This document shows, one piece after another, positions 10,867 to 21,800 of a DNA stretch of 64,000 nt (its first letter is position 1; every line of letters starts with the position of its first letter). Below the pieces are notes generated by a model. The model made no database searches, was not told the origin of the DNA, and saw only the letters and a list, made by a program, of their open reading frames with translations. The stretch is from Selaginella moellendorffii (lineage: Eukaryota; Streptophyta; Lycopodiopsida; Selaginellales; Selaginellaceae). The translations under genes and the position numbers were made by a program. Where the stretch lies: NCBI RefSeq assembly GCF_000143415.4, contig NW_003314269.1:230347-294346 (forward strand), in the 5' to 3' direction.

Positions 10867-11306
10867 GCGGATATGGTACGCTAGAGGAGCTGCTGGAAAT
10901 GATAACGTGGTCCCAGTTAGGCATTCATGATAAGCCTGTAAGAGATCTCGCAGTTTCTCACATGGAAAGTCTGGTGTTTGTCGTCTCTCTTTTCTCTTAA
11001 TCAGGTCGGCCTGCTAAACGTTGATGGTTACTACAATCCGCTTCTCGCCCTGTTTGACAAGGGCACGGAGGAAGGATTCATCAAACCGTCGTCCAGGCAA
11101 ATTGTCATTTCCGCATCGACTGCGGGCGAGCTCCTTGATAGACTAGAGGTAAGTTTTCCTCGGTTGTGTACAAGTTTCCTCGTGATCTTTTGTGTGTTTG
11201 GCAGGCTTATGTTCCAAACCACGTCTCGGTTGCTCCAAAAGAGACGTGGGAGATAGAACAATTGGGGTACTCGGCGGCATCGGCCCCCCCAAGCCATACG
11301 CTGTGA
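10867..11306 (+). CDS. LOG: LONELY GUY cytokinin riboside 5'-monophosphate phosphoribohydrolase, 3' fragment
   Basis: Three exons encode the C-terminal part of a LOG enzyme, which releases active cytokinin bases from their nucleotides. The first exon starts inside the signature PGGxGTxxE motif ([15 protein letters not shown]). Next comes the exon with [14 protein letters not shown] and EEGFIKP, then a last exon ending near [12 protein letters not shown] with a stop at 11304-11306. Introns are about 80 and 50 nt. The N-terminal half, with the first Rossmann strands and part of the active site, is missing; directly upstream is a broken DDL exon. The fragment is open and conserved, but alone it cannot be a complete enzyme. 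It is probably the right-hand part of a gene cut by the duplication. Confidence 0.75.
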
Positions 11307-11844
11307 GAAAATGTTTAAACCAATTCTTTTCTTTTTCAAGATGACTATGTGTTGACGCTTTGTAAACCCTGTGTTGACCCTTGAAAGGCTCAAGGCTTAA
11401 TTAAACCAAAGTTTATTTCATTTCATTTCATGTAGAAGAGAGACGCAATATTTATCAAGTGATCAACCCTGGGAAGACTGGCCAGCCCAGGGACCTGAGG
11501 GATAGTCTTGTAGAGCCGATCCCGGGTTCGAACCCACCCGAAGAAGAGGGACCCTCAAATAAAACAATCTGATCACTCCTTTTATTTTCCCAAGCATGTT
11601 GGGGCACGGATTCGAACGCACGACTCCTTCGTACTTCCCCTCGTACTTCCCCGTATTTCTGGTGTCGCATTGTTCTTAGGCTTGTACATGGTTTAAATCT
11701 ATTTAACTAGCGATTGAGTGGAAGAGCTTTTGGATTGTCTCTCTTCTTTCAAAGACAAAGGTTGGATCACAAAATTGAGACACGAGAGTTGCAGACACCA
11801 ATGATGAACACGTACGCTATCATCACTAAGTTCCATGAATGTTG

Positions 11845-13219
11845 CTAATGCAAGGTTGAGAAAGTCATGCCGGATCCGGTGTGGCATGAACCACTGAAGA
11901 CATTGGCCTTCTCCGCTGTTCGGAACACATCCGCATACACTAGGGCGATGTGCTCAGTCACAAACTCAGGCCCCTCTTCGCCGTCGCCAACAATGAAACT
12001 CGAATCAAACTTAGCCATGTCCTCTATCGTATGGCATGCCCGTCGCAGCGGCTTTCGCATCGCCAGCGCGTACTCAAGCGAGAACCTGATCCGCGCCATC
12101 TCACCCGATGACAAGAAAGTCTCAATCGCCGCCAGCCAGCCCTCCTCGTCCTCCAGGCATGCTACTACCTCTTCCGGGCTAAGCTTCCTTTCCGGACCAC
12201 GGCGGTGTAACCACGAACTTGGTAGTTCGCGGGCCACGAGCTTGCCGAGTGCATAGCTCCGGCAGCTGCTGTCCAAGACGGCCAACGAAAACGGGTGCCT
12301 CCCTGTGTAATGCTCCACAAGCATTGAGCGCTTCGGGAATCGCGAGCAAAGGAGCCCGAGAACGCTCAGCTTGTCTCGGAAAGCAGTCAGCTCCTCCTGC
12401 CAACCAAGACTTTTGAAATCAAAACACAAACATCCACAAGAAAGAACAGCTCACCCCGTAGAAACCATCCTCCATGAGCAACAGTTCGCACGGACTATAC
12501 CGCAGCTGCAAGTACTCCTGCGTCATTCCAACCCCACGAGACAGCCCCAAGACAGTCACTGCTGCAAGTGAGAACAAAGCAAACAATTCGCTGTGGAACT
12601 TCTTACGCAGCTCCTTGGCGGGCACTGACACTGGCATTTCCTCTCCAAGAGCGTCAAGCATCTCCCACTGATCGACGACGAAGTAAAACTCGTCACCCGC
12701 GGCTGCTACTCGATCGCAGAAGAACTTGGCGATGTCTTGCATAGAACCCAAGCGATCTATCTCATCCAGCAGCTCGGCCTCCTTGCAAAACGTGAACCTC
12801 AGCGCGTTCTTCACGCACCCGCCCAAGTCCTGCTTAGCGATAGCAATCGCGAGGTCCCAGAGGCAAACAATCCTGCTGTTAGTCCCCGCGGCATCGTGAA
12901 TCCACCCGCAAGCCAAAGCCCTGAGCAAGCAACTCTTGCCGATTCCACATGGCCCAACGACTAGCAGCGTTTTTGTCTCTTTGGCTGCTTCCACCAGGCT
13001 CTCAAGATCACGGCGACCTACAAACTGGAGATCTCCTCCGGGCATCGACGGCGCCTTGCCGATTCCCGGATATGGAATCGCCGTGATCTCACCGGCAGTG
13101 CACAGCTTACTCTTGTCCATTGCAGCGATGGCCTCTTGCGCCTTGGCTGCCTTGGCCAGATCGTATTCCCCGCCATCGCTCCCACACACGCAGCGGAACC
13201 TCTTGACTGGGCGCTGCAT
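11845..13219 (-). CDS. P-loop NTPase, possibly Crinkler/RHS-type
   Basis: Two exons (12455-13219 and 11845-12396) are joined by a 58-nt GT..AG intron, giving 438 residues. The N-terminus has a Cys-rich segment (RFRCVCGSD). A FVGRRDLESLVEA lead-in is followed by a Walker A motif GPCGIGKS near residue 94. A hydrophobic strand ending in Asp-Gln (EFYFVVDQWEML) near residue 180 sits where Walker B is expected. The C-terminal half is helical with no signal peptide or membrane segment. The FVVDQ form of Walker B and the GIGKS loop recall NTPases of the Crinkler/RHS group; this is an inference from memory of the family, and another STAND or AAA-type NTPase is possible. It is present once in the window, between old and young duplicated units. 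Its start codon is 133 bp from a divergent small open frame. Confidence 0.65.
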
Positions 13220-13352
13220 CCTCGCCTAAACCCTAAGATTTGTTGCGATCGCGGCCGTCCAATGCTCGTTCGCGCCCATTTTTCTTTGTATGGAGATTTG
13301 TTTGACACCATGGACCAGACGATTTAAGGGCATTCTCGATCCAGCTCGATCC

Positions 13353-13496
13353 ATGTCGCAAATGGCCCCTCTCAACAAGATTGCAATCTTTGCCTGCGTT
13401 TTGATTCTTCTTGCAAATCCAGACAACATGGAATGTGCCTCGCAACTTGAGAGATTGGAAATCTTTCCCAGGACAATAAACCACAAGATTGGATGA
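13353..13496 (+). CDS. Possible small secreted peptide
   Basis: This is a 47-codon open frame with an N-terminal hydrophobic segment (KIAIFACVLILLANP) resembling a signal peptide, followed by a short polar tail with one Cys in the predicted mature part. It is divergent from the NTPase gene. I know no family for it. The length is close to what chance allows, and it could be a first exon or a non-coding leader. Confidence 0.25.
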   Translation: MSQMAPLNKIAIFACVLILLANPDNMECASQLERLEIFPRTINHKIG

Positions 13497-13554
13497 TGCA
13501 ATTACGTTTAGGAGAACAGGATTTCTCTGTGCTCGTTAGCGATCAGTGGATCGA

Positions 13555-13735
13555 GAGGCAACGCTGTCACAAGCTTTGCAAATATCTTCAAAGTCTGTAA
13601 AATTCAATGGGTATAGTTGTGATGAACGAAAAATATTTTAAAGATAAATTGGCAATGGTGCACACCAACGATAGAAATTCCATTAAAGTCCATGTACAAA
13701 ATCCTGTCGATGCCGATTTCATGTAGTAAACCTAT
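13555..13735. repeat. Block shared with 5805-5985
   Basis: This is a direct diverged copy of the block upstream of ankyrin copy 1. It lies at the left edge of the young duplicated unit, before the tRNA-Gly remnant, and carries no gene. Confidence 0.7.
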
Positions 13736-13835
13736 GCTTTCAGATTTTCAGTTTTAATTCATCAATGCGAATGTACTCTTTACACTTGAGTGAAAGGTTG
13801 TTTCGTTCAGGTTAATTTTACTTTAAATGTAATAA

Positions 13836-13891
13836 GCATCAGTAGTCCAACGGTTAGGATAATTGCCTACCAACTCCCTAGTTTAAAACCT
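13836..13891 (+). pseudogene. tRNA-Gly(TCC) remnant
   Basis: The 5' half matches the tRNA-Gly at 23318 up to the anticodon arm. The anticodon loop is changed (CTACCAA), most of the variable and T arms is deleted, and the 3' acceptor is missing. It cannot fold as a tRNA. Confidence 0.8.
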
Positions 13892-14121
13892 AAAACCTTT
13901 TTGCCACGTGTCGGCTCTAGGGTTTATGGAGAGGATGCGCTCCTTTTCCCTCATATGGCGATCGGCGATGTGCACTGCCGCCACTGGAGCACAGCCTGTT
14001 GCCGCGTCCTCGAGGTACGAGGAAGAATGCCGGGAATGTGGAGGCCCGATGGAGTGGAAATTATCGCAGGGTTCTGTCTGGAGTGAGGCAGTGGAATCCG
14101 GACCACGATCAGCAGCTGTCT

Positions 14122-15280
14122 ATGGATTTCCGGATCAAAAAGAGGACTCTCGTCAAGGAGCTCGTCAAGCAACAAATCCGAGAGGAGATTCGCAAGAGAA
14201 GGGAGGAGGACAAGAACCGTGCTCCCAAGACCGAGAAGGAGTTTCTCGAAGTAAAGATCCGAAGGGTACGTAAGTTCTTCTTTTCCAAGGAGCACTCTTC
14301 TTAGTTGCTTTTGTTTATGTATTTTCTTTCGCTCGTTTCTTCCAGGCTTTGTACACGATCGATCTCAACAGGACGGAGATCCGGCGAAAGCATTCGTCCC
14401 ATCTCACCGAAGGAAAGCGTTGCTTGCGAGAAACGGAGCCTCTGAGTGAAGGAGAGGCGGCGCACTACGCAAGGATTGGAAACCAAAACCAGAACTTTGC
14501 GTCCGTCGGTAAGCGTGGGATCTACGGAGGTGTGATTCACAACATCCACACCAACTGGAAGTTCCATGAGACGGTGAGGATCAAGTGCCCCCGCCACAAC
14601 AGCATGGAGGAGACGCGGAGAATCGGTGCCGAGCTAGCGAGATTGAGTGGAGGCATCGTGCTCGATGTCCTTGAGGACAGGACGGTGATTATGTTTCGTG
14701 GTAAGAACTACCAGACACCAGAGGAGCTCTATCCTCCAACTTTGGAAGCTGTCGACAGGAGAAATGTAAATTTGCTGCTCTTTTCTTTTCCCTCTTGTTC
14801 TTCTTTGACGAGTTTGCTGTTTTGTTTTTCCAGGCCGATTCCAGGCACCACATCCAACGGGCTTTGGATTCACAAGTTTACAGGCTGGGACAATACATTT
14901 CCAGGTACCACTTTCTCAAAGAAGACAGAGAGCCCGCTCAAGCCACGCAGCCGATGATAGTCTTACCAGGGGCTGGCAACGAAGACAGAGAAGAAGGTTT
15001 AGATCAAGGTTGTCAAGTAGATGTGGAGAATGGTGATAAAGAACAGGCTAGAACAGCAGCAGCGGATGTTATAGCTACACAGGCGAGCCGCGAGCGAGTG
15101 GAAAAAAAGATGGCGTCCAGATTTGCGAGAGAACTTGGCCGCCACAAGACCGAGATTGGGAAGGAGAGGAGACGCGCGAGAAAGAACTTGTTTGATTACA
15201 AGATTCGCAGGTGTGGGGGGATAAAAGCGTACCTCCGCGGCCTGGGAGTACCATATCCATTCCCAAGACTCCACTCTTAA
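14122..15280 (+). CDS. Small CRM-domain RNA-binding protein, copy B
   Basis: Three exons encode a protein of about 330 residues. A basic N-terminal region (MDFRIKKRTLVKELVKQQ) is followed by a CRS1/YhbY (CRM) RNA-binding domain. Its signature is seen in KRGIYGGVIHNIH (GxxG-like loop), HETVRIKC and LARLSGGIVLDVLEDRTVI. A C-terminal Lys/Arg-rich region ends in RGLGVPYPFP. It resembles the single-CRM proteins of the Arabidopsis At3g25440 type, which are organellar or nuclear RNA-binding proteins. I start it at 14122 because the upstream ATG at 13927 is not in frame and upstream frames differ between copies. This leaves no obvious organelle transit peptide. AMP1-B starts only about 113 nt downstream on the same strand. 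Confidence 0.8.
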
Positions 15281-15392
15281 ACAAATCCAGGGAGATAAGC
15301 TTGGAACTTCTATGATATGACTTGGATCCCACTATCAGGTAGGGTTCTTGCGAGAGAAGAGAAGATTTTTAAGTACGAGCTCGAAGAAAGAG

Positions 15393-18015
15393 ATGTTTTG
15401 GCACTCTCGCCACCCACATTTTACTGCTGCTCGTCGCGATCATCGCGATCAATCTCTACCTGAGCTCGCTCCCGGCTTGGTTCTTCGTGATCCAAGTTCG
15501 CACTCGCTCCATCGCCGCCGTCCTCCACAACCTCAGGCTCCACCGATTCGCCACCGCCAAGTTCGTTGAGGAGAGATTCCGCGAGTTTGGGCTCTCGACG
15601 CGCACGGTCGACTACGAGGTACTCGTCTCGTATCCCTTGAAGCGATCGTTGTCCGTGGTCTACCCAAGCAACTCGTCACTCAGCTTGGGTCTTGACGAAG
15701 AGACCGTGGATGGCGATGGGGATTCCTCTGGAGTCATTCCAACTTTCTTCGCTTACTCGCCGTCTGGGGAAGCTCTTGCGGAGGTGGTGTACGCAAACTA
15801 CGGCCAAAAATCCGATTTTGACGAGCTCAAGAGCCTGGGAGTGGAGGTGAGAGGGAGCGTGGTGATCGCCAGGCTTGGCAAGAGCTTTCGAGGGGATATC
15901 GTGTTTAACGCGCAGGAGGAAGGCGCGGTGGCCGTGGTTTTGTATCCGGATCCTCGAGACTACGCCACGAACGCTACCACTGAAGGCTACTATCCATTCT
16001 CGCGATGGTTGCCTCCAAGTGGAGTCCAGAGAGGCTCCGTGATCCAGGACCCCGGGGATCCTCTCACGCCGGGGTGGCCGAGTAGCAAGCTTTCCGAGAG
16101 ACTGAACGCTTCCAACTTGACAAGGCTGGGAGTTCCAGCGATCCCCGCGCTGCCAATCTCCGCCCGCGACGCTCTTCCAATCATCGAGGCGCTGGGAGGC
16201 CCTGTTGCTCCTGATTCCTGGCAAGGAGGACTTGCAGTGGACGCGTATCGAGCTGGGAAAGAACCTGTGAAACTTGATTTTCGCTACGAGGTAACTTTTG
16301 CAAAAAAAATATTAAAGCTTTTGAGCACTACGTACTTCCTGACAGGCTAACCTGACCACTGCGACAATTCGTAACGTTTTTGGAATCATAGAAGGCTCTG
16401 AGAAAGATAGGTGAGTTTTCGAGCTTCAAATTAGTCTTGTTTTCTCTCGTATTTTTTCTAAAGCTTTGACACATAGATATGTGCTTCTTGGGAATCACCG
16501 AGACGCTTGGACGTATGGAGCCGGCGATCCAAACAGCGGAACTGCCTGCCTTTTGGAGGTAAAGCTTTCATGTTATTCCTCAAAGAAACTTTTCATGTTT
16601 TTGCGAGTTTTCAGATAGCTCGCATCTTTGGACAGTTTCTGAGAAGACCAGCGAGAACAATCGTATTTTGCAGCTGGGATGCCGAAGAGTACAGCCTGGT
16701 AATCCTTTGTATCTCTATTATCTTCGTGTTTACTCATAAAAATTTCCTCTCTTAATAGACTGGTTCTACAGAGTGGGTCGAGGACAATTTGGCCATGCTT
16801 AAGGCTCGAGCGGTGGCTTATTTAAACGTGGATGAAGCAGTAACAGGCAGTTCTTTCTCAGCGTCTGCTACGCCTCAGCTTGACAACCTTTTATTCGACG
16901 TCACCAAAATGGTACGCAAATCTTACCATTTCTTTTGCAGCTCATGGCATTTTGGTTCTCTCAAGGTGAAAGATCCAGACTCAAATGGAACCATATTTGA
17001 CTCGTGGTGTGGAAAATCAAACGATTGTGTAAGAGACAAAGAATTTATCATTATCATCTCCTCTGCTCCGTATTAATGGTTTGATCGACTCAGGTCGGGA
17101 GGCTGGGCGGTGGTGGCTCCGACTACGCTCCATTCTTGCAGCACGCAGGAATTCCCTCCACCAGCATGACGTACGAAGAGAAAAACTCAGATTTTCCCGT
17201 GTATCATTCACTCTATGACAATTATAACTGGATGAAAAACTTTGGAGACCCTGAGTTCCATCGCCATGCAACAGGTGAAACTTTGCTTTTGATTCTCTTT
17301 TTTAAGATTTCGAGGCTTTGGTGCTAGTGGTGAAAGTCTGGGGACTGCTTGCGAGGCGCTTGGTCATGGACACGATCTTGCCTTTCAACTATGTCTCGTA
17401 TGCAAATGTCCTGGAGGTACTAGCGATTATACCATTGCTTTTCATGAGTTGGATTGTTTCTTAAAGGTCGCTGTAAAGGATTTGGAGGCCAGGTTCCTGC
17501 TTATTTCGGGTCATCCAGTAAGCTTTTCTCTTTTTTCTTCTTTCGCTTGGTCTCATCGGTTTTTCCAGGTTAATATACTTAGCCTCAGCAAGTCGCGCGA
17601 CGTAAATTTCTTCCCACTTCATTTTGCGGTGGATCAACTTCGTGAACTTGCGTCCAAGATCCCTTCTTTCACTGCGCCCAGAAGTAAAAATGATATTTTG
17701 ATGCTTGGAGAGCGCTGTTTTCTAGATGGCGAAGGCCTTCCAGGGAAGCCATGGTTCAAACACTTGGTGAGTGCATTTTATCTGATTGTAAGAGTTTTGA
17801 TGTTGAGAATTGTGTAGATCTATGGCCCAACTCAAACAAATGTCTATGGTACCTCGACATTCCCTGCTATTGCGGACGTTATATCGAAGATGGCTGTGGG
17901 TGAGGACAAAGAAGAGCTTAAAGCTTTAAAACAAGACTTGCAACATGAAATATGGAGAGCTTCGAGAGCTGTCCAGTGTGCCGCGAATGTCTTAAAAGGT
18001 GATATATTTTCCTAA
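15393..18015 (+). pseudogene. AMP1: AMP1-like glutamate carboxypeptidase II, copy B (start frameshift)
   Basis: Nearly all exons are intact and close to copy C, including the PA domain, the zinc ligands and the C-terminal dimerisation-like domain ending at 18013-18015. However, the run of T after the start codon is one base longer than in copy C (ATGTTTTGG versus ATGTTTGG), so the normal ATG at 15393 leads out of frame. The frame for the rest of exon 1 is open from about 15427, but without the ATG that would make the membrane anchor. A 24-nt in-frame deletion relative to copy C also removes about eight residues (VAGTPQG region, near 15542). The copy is either dead or uses a downstream start, which would give a protein without its signal anchor. 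Confidence 0.75.
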
Positions 18016-18234
18016 ATGGTGCTTTGAGAATCATGGCCATTGAACCGTGCGGTGTTGCTCTCGGTATTTATCCTATCCTTTCCATCGCCAGCTGACAGCG
18101 TCACGCCATTGCATTGAATATAGTCAACGGTATGGTCAAAGTAGTCAAGGATCAGTCTGTGCTGGTGTAAGGGTGAGAAAGGACAGAGTTTAGGGTTTAG
18201 AGCGTGGAGCTCACTAACGAGCTTTTTGAAGTCA

Positions 18235-18770
18235 GCAAAATGGATGAGGAAGTTGCTAAGGTGTGGCAAATGGAAGTGGCTGGGCCCTTCAGAGTGGCAA
18301 ACAAGATCTGGCGGAACATTGGCGAGAGGAAGAGGAGCAGCTGTGGAAGAGAAGAAAGAGGAGCTTCTTTTCGTCACGTCTAATGCTGTGTCATCTCTTC
18401 CATTTTGAGCTGTCGTGGTTAAGGATTTTGCCTCTTGCGCTCACTAGGGAGAGGATGGATTTTTTTTTTTTTATTGTTTCGTGCTGTTGGTTCTTACCGT
18501 GCTTGGATGTTCGGACAATAGTATAGCGCCTATAGCTGCTTTGGCCAAAGAGCAAGCAAAGGTAAGACAGATCCAAACAGCTGTGTGGCGATGCTTATCC
18601 TTGTTTCAATGCAGGAGAAGGTCAGCTGAGACCAATAAAGTCAGCGGTAAGATCTCACTTTCTTCTGATTTCTAGCCCAACGCAGCTTAAGGCTCGCCAG
18701 CCCAGTGTCCGATGGAGGCTCTACGTTTTCAGAGACGGAGCGGAGCGTCTTTGGACGGTAACGCTTTTCT
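18235..18770 (+). pseudogene. DDL exon fragment, copy 3
   Basis: This is the same composite block as at 1640-2180: an unrecognised segment beginning MDEEVAKVW or similar, then DDL-like exon remnants near 18520-18562, 18615-18650 and 18680-18760. The frame is interrupted and the FHA core is missing. Confidence 0.65.
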
Positions 18771-18886
18771 GTAAATAATCTTAGTGATCACACTGATATA
18801 CATTCGATGTGATGGTCTGATCGAGCAGCGGATGAGCATTTCGAAATGTTTCAGCTTGAGCACATGAATGAACCACTAGATTCGGT

Positions 18887-21800
18887 TCAGGGACCTGGGT
18901 TTACTGTTATGACCGTCTGACCATCCGTTTTAGTCTGACCATCCGTCTGACCATCCGTTTCAGTCTGACCATCCGTCTGATCATCCGGAACCAGGGAATC
19001 CAAACCATCTTCCCAAGGTCGCTGAGCACGCGCATACCTTTTCCGTCTCTGAGGTGAACCCTGAGAACTTAGAAGCTCTTCAAGCGTTTCACTGCCGAAA
19101 CTCATGCCCCCAACCTCCGAATGATCTTGCAATTTAAAGCACCGTTTCAGAGCATCAAGAAGCTTCGAGATGGTATTTTTCTGACCATCGCTCCCCTGAC
19201 CTGCTTTGCTGGGCTGCGAGTCGAAGAACCTGAGCTTCCGGGAATTCAGGTTGTAAACTGCGTAGATGAACGTGCAGAGAGGAGCTAAGCAGACCAAACC
19301 CCCGGGGACAGAAGTGGCGATCATGCTGGTCGGGTACTTTCCCGAAGATGGCAATTCTGAGAATCCTGCGGCTCCAAATGCCACGAGGACGAAGATGATG
19401 GAGATGACGAGCATGACTGCTGCGGCAATGAGTGTGTGTCGGAGACGGCGAAGGAGTCTCAGGTTGAATTTGTCGGGAGAAGGCAGGACCCCGGTGACTC
19501 CTGCCAGAGCACTGGCCATGGCGAAAAAGAAGGACAAACTGTTGGCAACCCAGAACACAACCACACCTGGTCTGTCGACTGACACATACTCCCTGTCCTT
19601 GAACTTAAGTTTGTACCCCAGTGGCGGATTCAATAAGCCTCCGAACGTGACACTGGCAATGAGAGCTGATCCAACCAGTATCGCGTTTAAGGCATCCACG
19701 AACATCTGCCGGTCCTTGTGCAAGCTCTCAGTGTAGCTGCCCCACTTGAGGCAGTTCAGCATGACAGCATCCTCCTCACCCATCCATTGTGCGTCCCAGT
19801 AAGGTGGCTTGCCGAAGCTATCGCAGATGTCTGGTTTGCAGCCTTTGCGAGACAAGGTAATCATTGTCTCGCGCTCCTTGAAGATGGCAGCCCAGTGCAA
19901 AGCAGTCCGACCTGTCCGGTGGCCTGTGTCGTTGGGATAATCTTTGATGAACTTTTCCGACAACTGTTTCAAACGTTGAGCCAGCTGTTTCCTCCTACGT
20001 CCTTCTTCGTCGTTATATTTCTTTTTCGAGTTTTTCTCTTGCGAGATGGCCTTCAAGTCCTTGCTTCTGTCTTCTTCAAGTTTTGCCTCCCAATAAGCCA
20101 CAGGAACATCTTTCGCCAGTTCACTCACGTCGTCGAAGGCATCCTTGTACTTGCTTGGCAATTTTCGATATTTGTCTTCAAAGATAATGTCCAGTTCCTT
20201 CCACACAGCTTCCTTGATCATATCGGGTAATTCCTGGGTGAAGCACTTTGCCATGCAGGTTGCGAAGATCTCCCTTCCCCGCAGCTCATCCTGTTCTCCA
20301 TGCGAGAAAGCAATCTTAAAAGCTAACCTGAGTTGATCATTGATTCCTTTCACGTTGGTGTACTTCTTCATCACGAACTCCATCACAGGCTTTACTCTGT
20401 TGAACAGGCCTTTGCCACCGAATTCTGTGCATCTGGTAGTGGCACTCAAAGCAGCCCATTCCAGTAGCCGTGATTCCTCCACAAGCTCATGAACAGAGTC
20501 CCCTGGCCCTGGCCCAGTTTCTCTTGTACCCAACTTCTTCGCTAAGAGCTCATTCGTTATACTGTCTCCATATGCAACAGCAGACGACAATATACCAGGC
20601 TCCAACACTCCATCGTTATGCAGGAACCGCCACGGCACCCAATCAATTATGTGGGCTTGACCATGATCTTCAATACGCTGGAATGCCCGGTGCCAGTCCT
20701 TGTGACTTCGTGGAAACACCCGTATCTTTCTTTTCACATGTTCACGTATGAGTATGCCAAGACAGTCTCTGTTGCCACCCATAGCCGCCCAATGCCATGG
20801 CAGTCCTTTCTCAACCTTGTCCTCCGCATCTAGCTTGATGTCATTAATTTTCAGCAACCACTCGAGTGCAACACTGTTCCCATTCCAAGCAGCAAAGTGC
20901 AACGGAGTCAGACCTGCTTTAGTAGCTCGGTTCACTTCCAGGCCCTTCGGATCCAGCAACTCGAAGATATCTTTACCCCCTCCTCTAGCAGCAAAGTGCA
21001 ATACTCCAGCTCCTGTCTCATCTTCTAAGCGAAAATCAGCACCTTTGTCGCGTAATTTGCGAGCAATGTCAGCTCTCTTTTGTCCAACGGCAAAATGCAA
21101 AGGAGTGTGCCCAAGCTTATTCTTTTTGTTAATGTCCACACCTGCTTCCAGTAATGCTTTGACGATTGCGACTTCCCCTTGGCCAGGGCTCTCCCCTGCT
21201 ACGATTTCAACATAATTCGAAGCAGCGAAATGAAGAGCAGTGTTGCCGAGTTCGTCTTGCTTCCGTACGTCAATCTTACTTTTTCCATGGACGTTCAGCA
21301 TCGCTTTCACCAGACTTACATTTCCAAATTCGCTTGCAAGGTGTAGTGCGGTTTTGTCAGCATAAACATTGTGGATGTTCCAACCATATTTTAGAGCTTC
21401 CAGTTTGTCACTAAAATCTCCACCTTCTTGGATCCGCAGCTCCTCCAAGGCATCTGCCCAAAAATTTCAGATGTTAGAAGGACTTACTCTCTACGACTTA
21501 CTCGTGACATCTTCCACTGAGCAAGCCTTTTGGAATCGTGGCTTCAAGGCTGTGTGCAGTAGCAGTTGAAAAACCGACTCATTCCCTTGTAACGCCAGGT
21601 GCAACGAAGACGCTCCCTCCTTGTCTTTTCGGCACGGATCAGCACCTTTGGCAATCAACAGAACAATCATGTCCTGCTGCTCTTGTAGATGTTGTTCCAC
21701 ACGGGAAAGCTCCTTATGCTGCTGTTGTAGATGTTGTTCCACACGGGAAAGCTCCTCGTGCTGCTGTTGTAGATGTCGGGAAAGCTCCTTATGCTGCTCT

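Noticed and set aside
18186-18202. Telomere-like TTTAGGG word
   Set aside because: There is a single unit only, too short to call an interstitial telomere.
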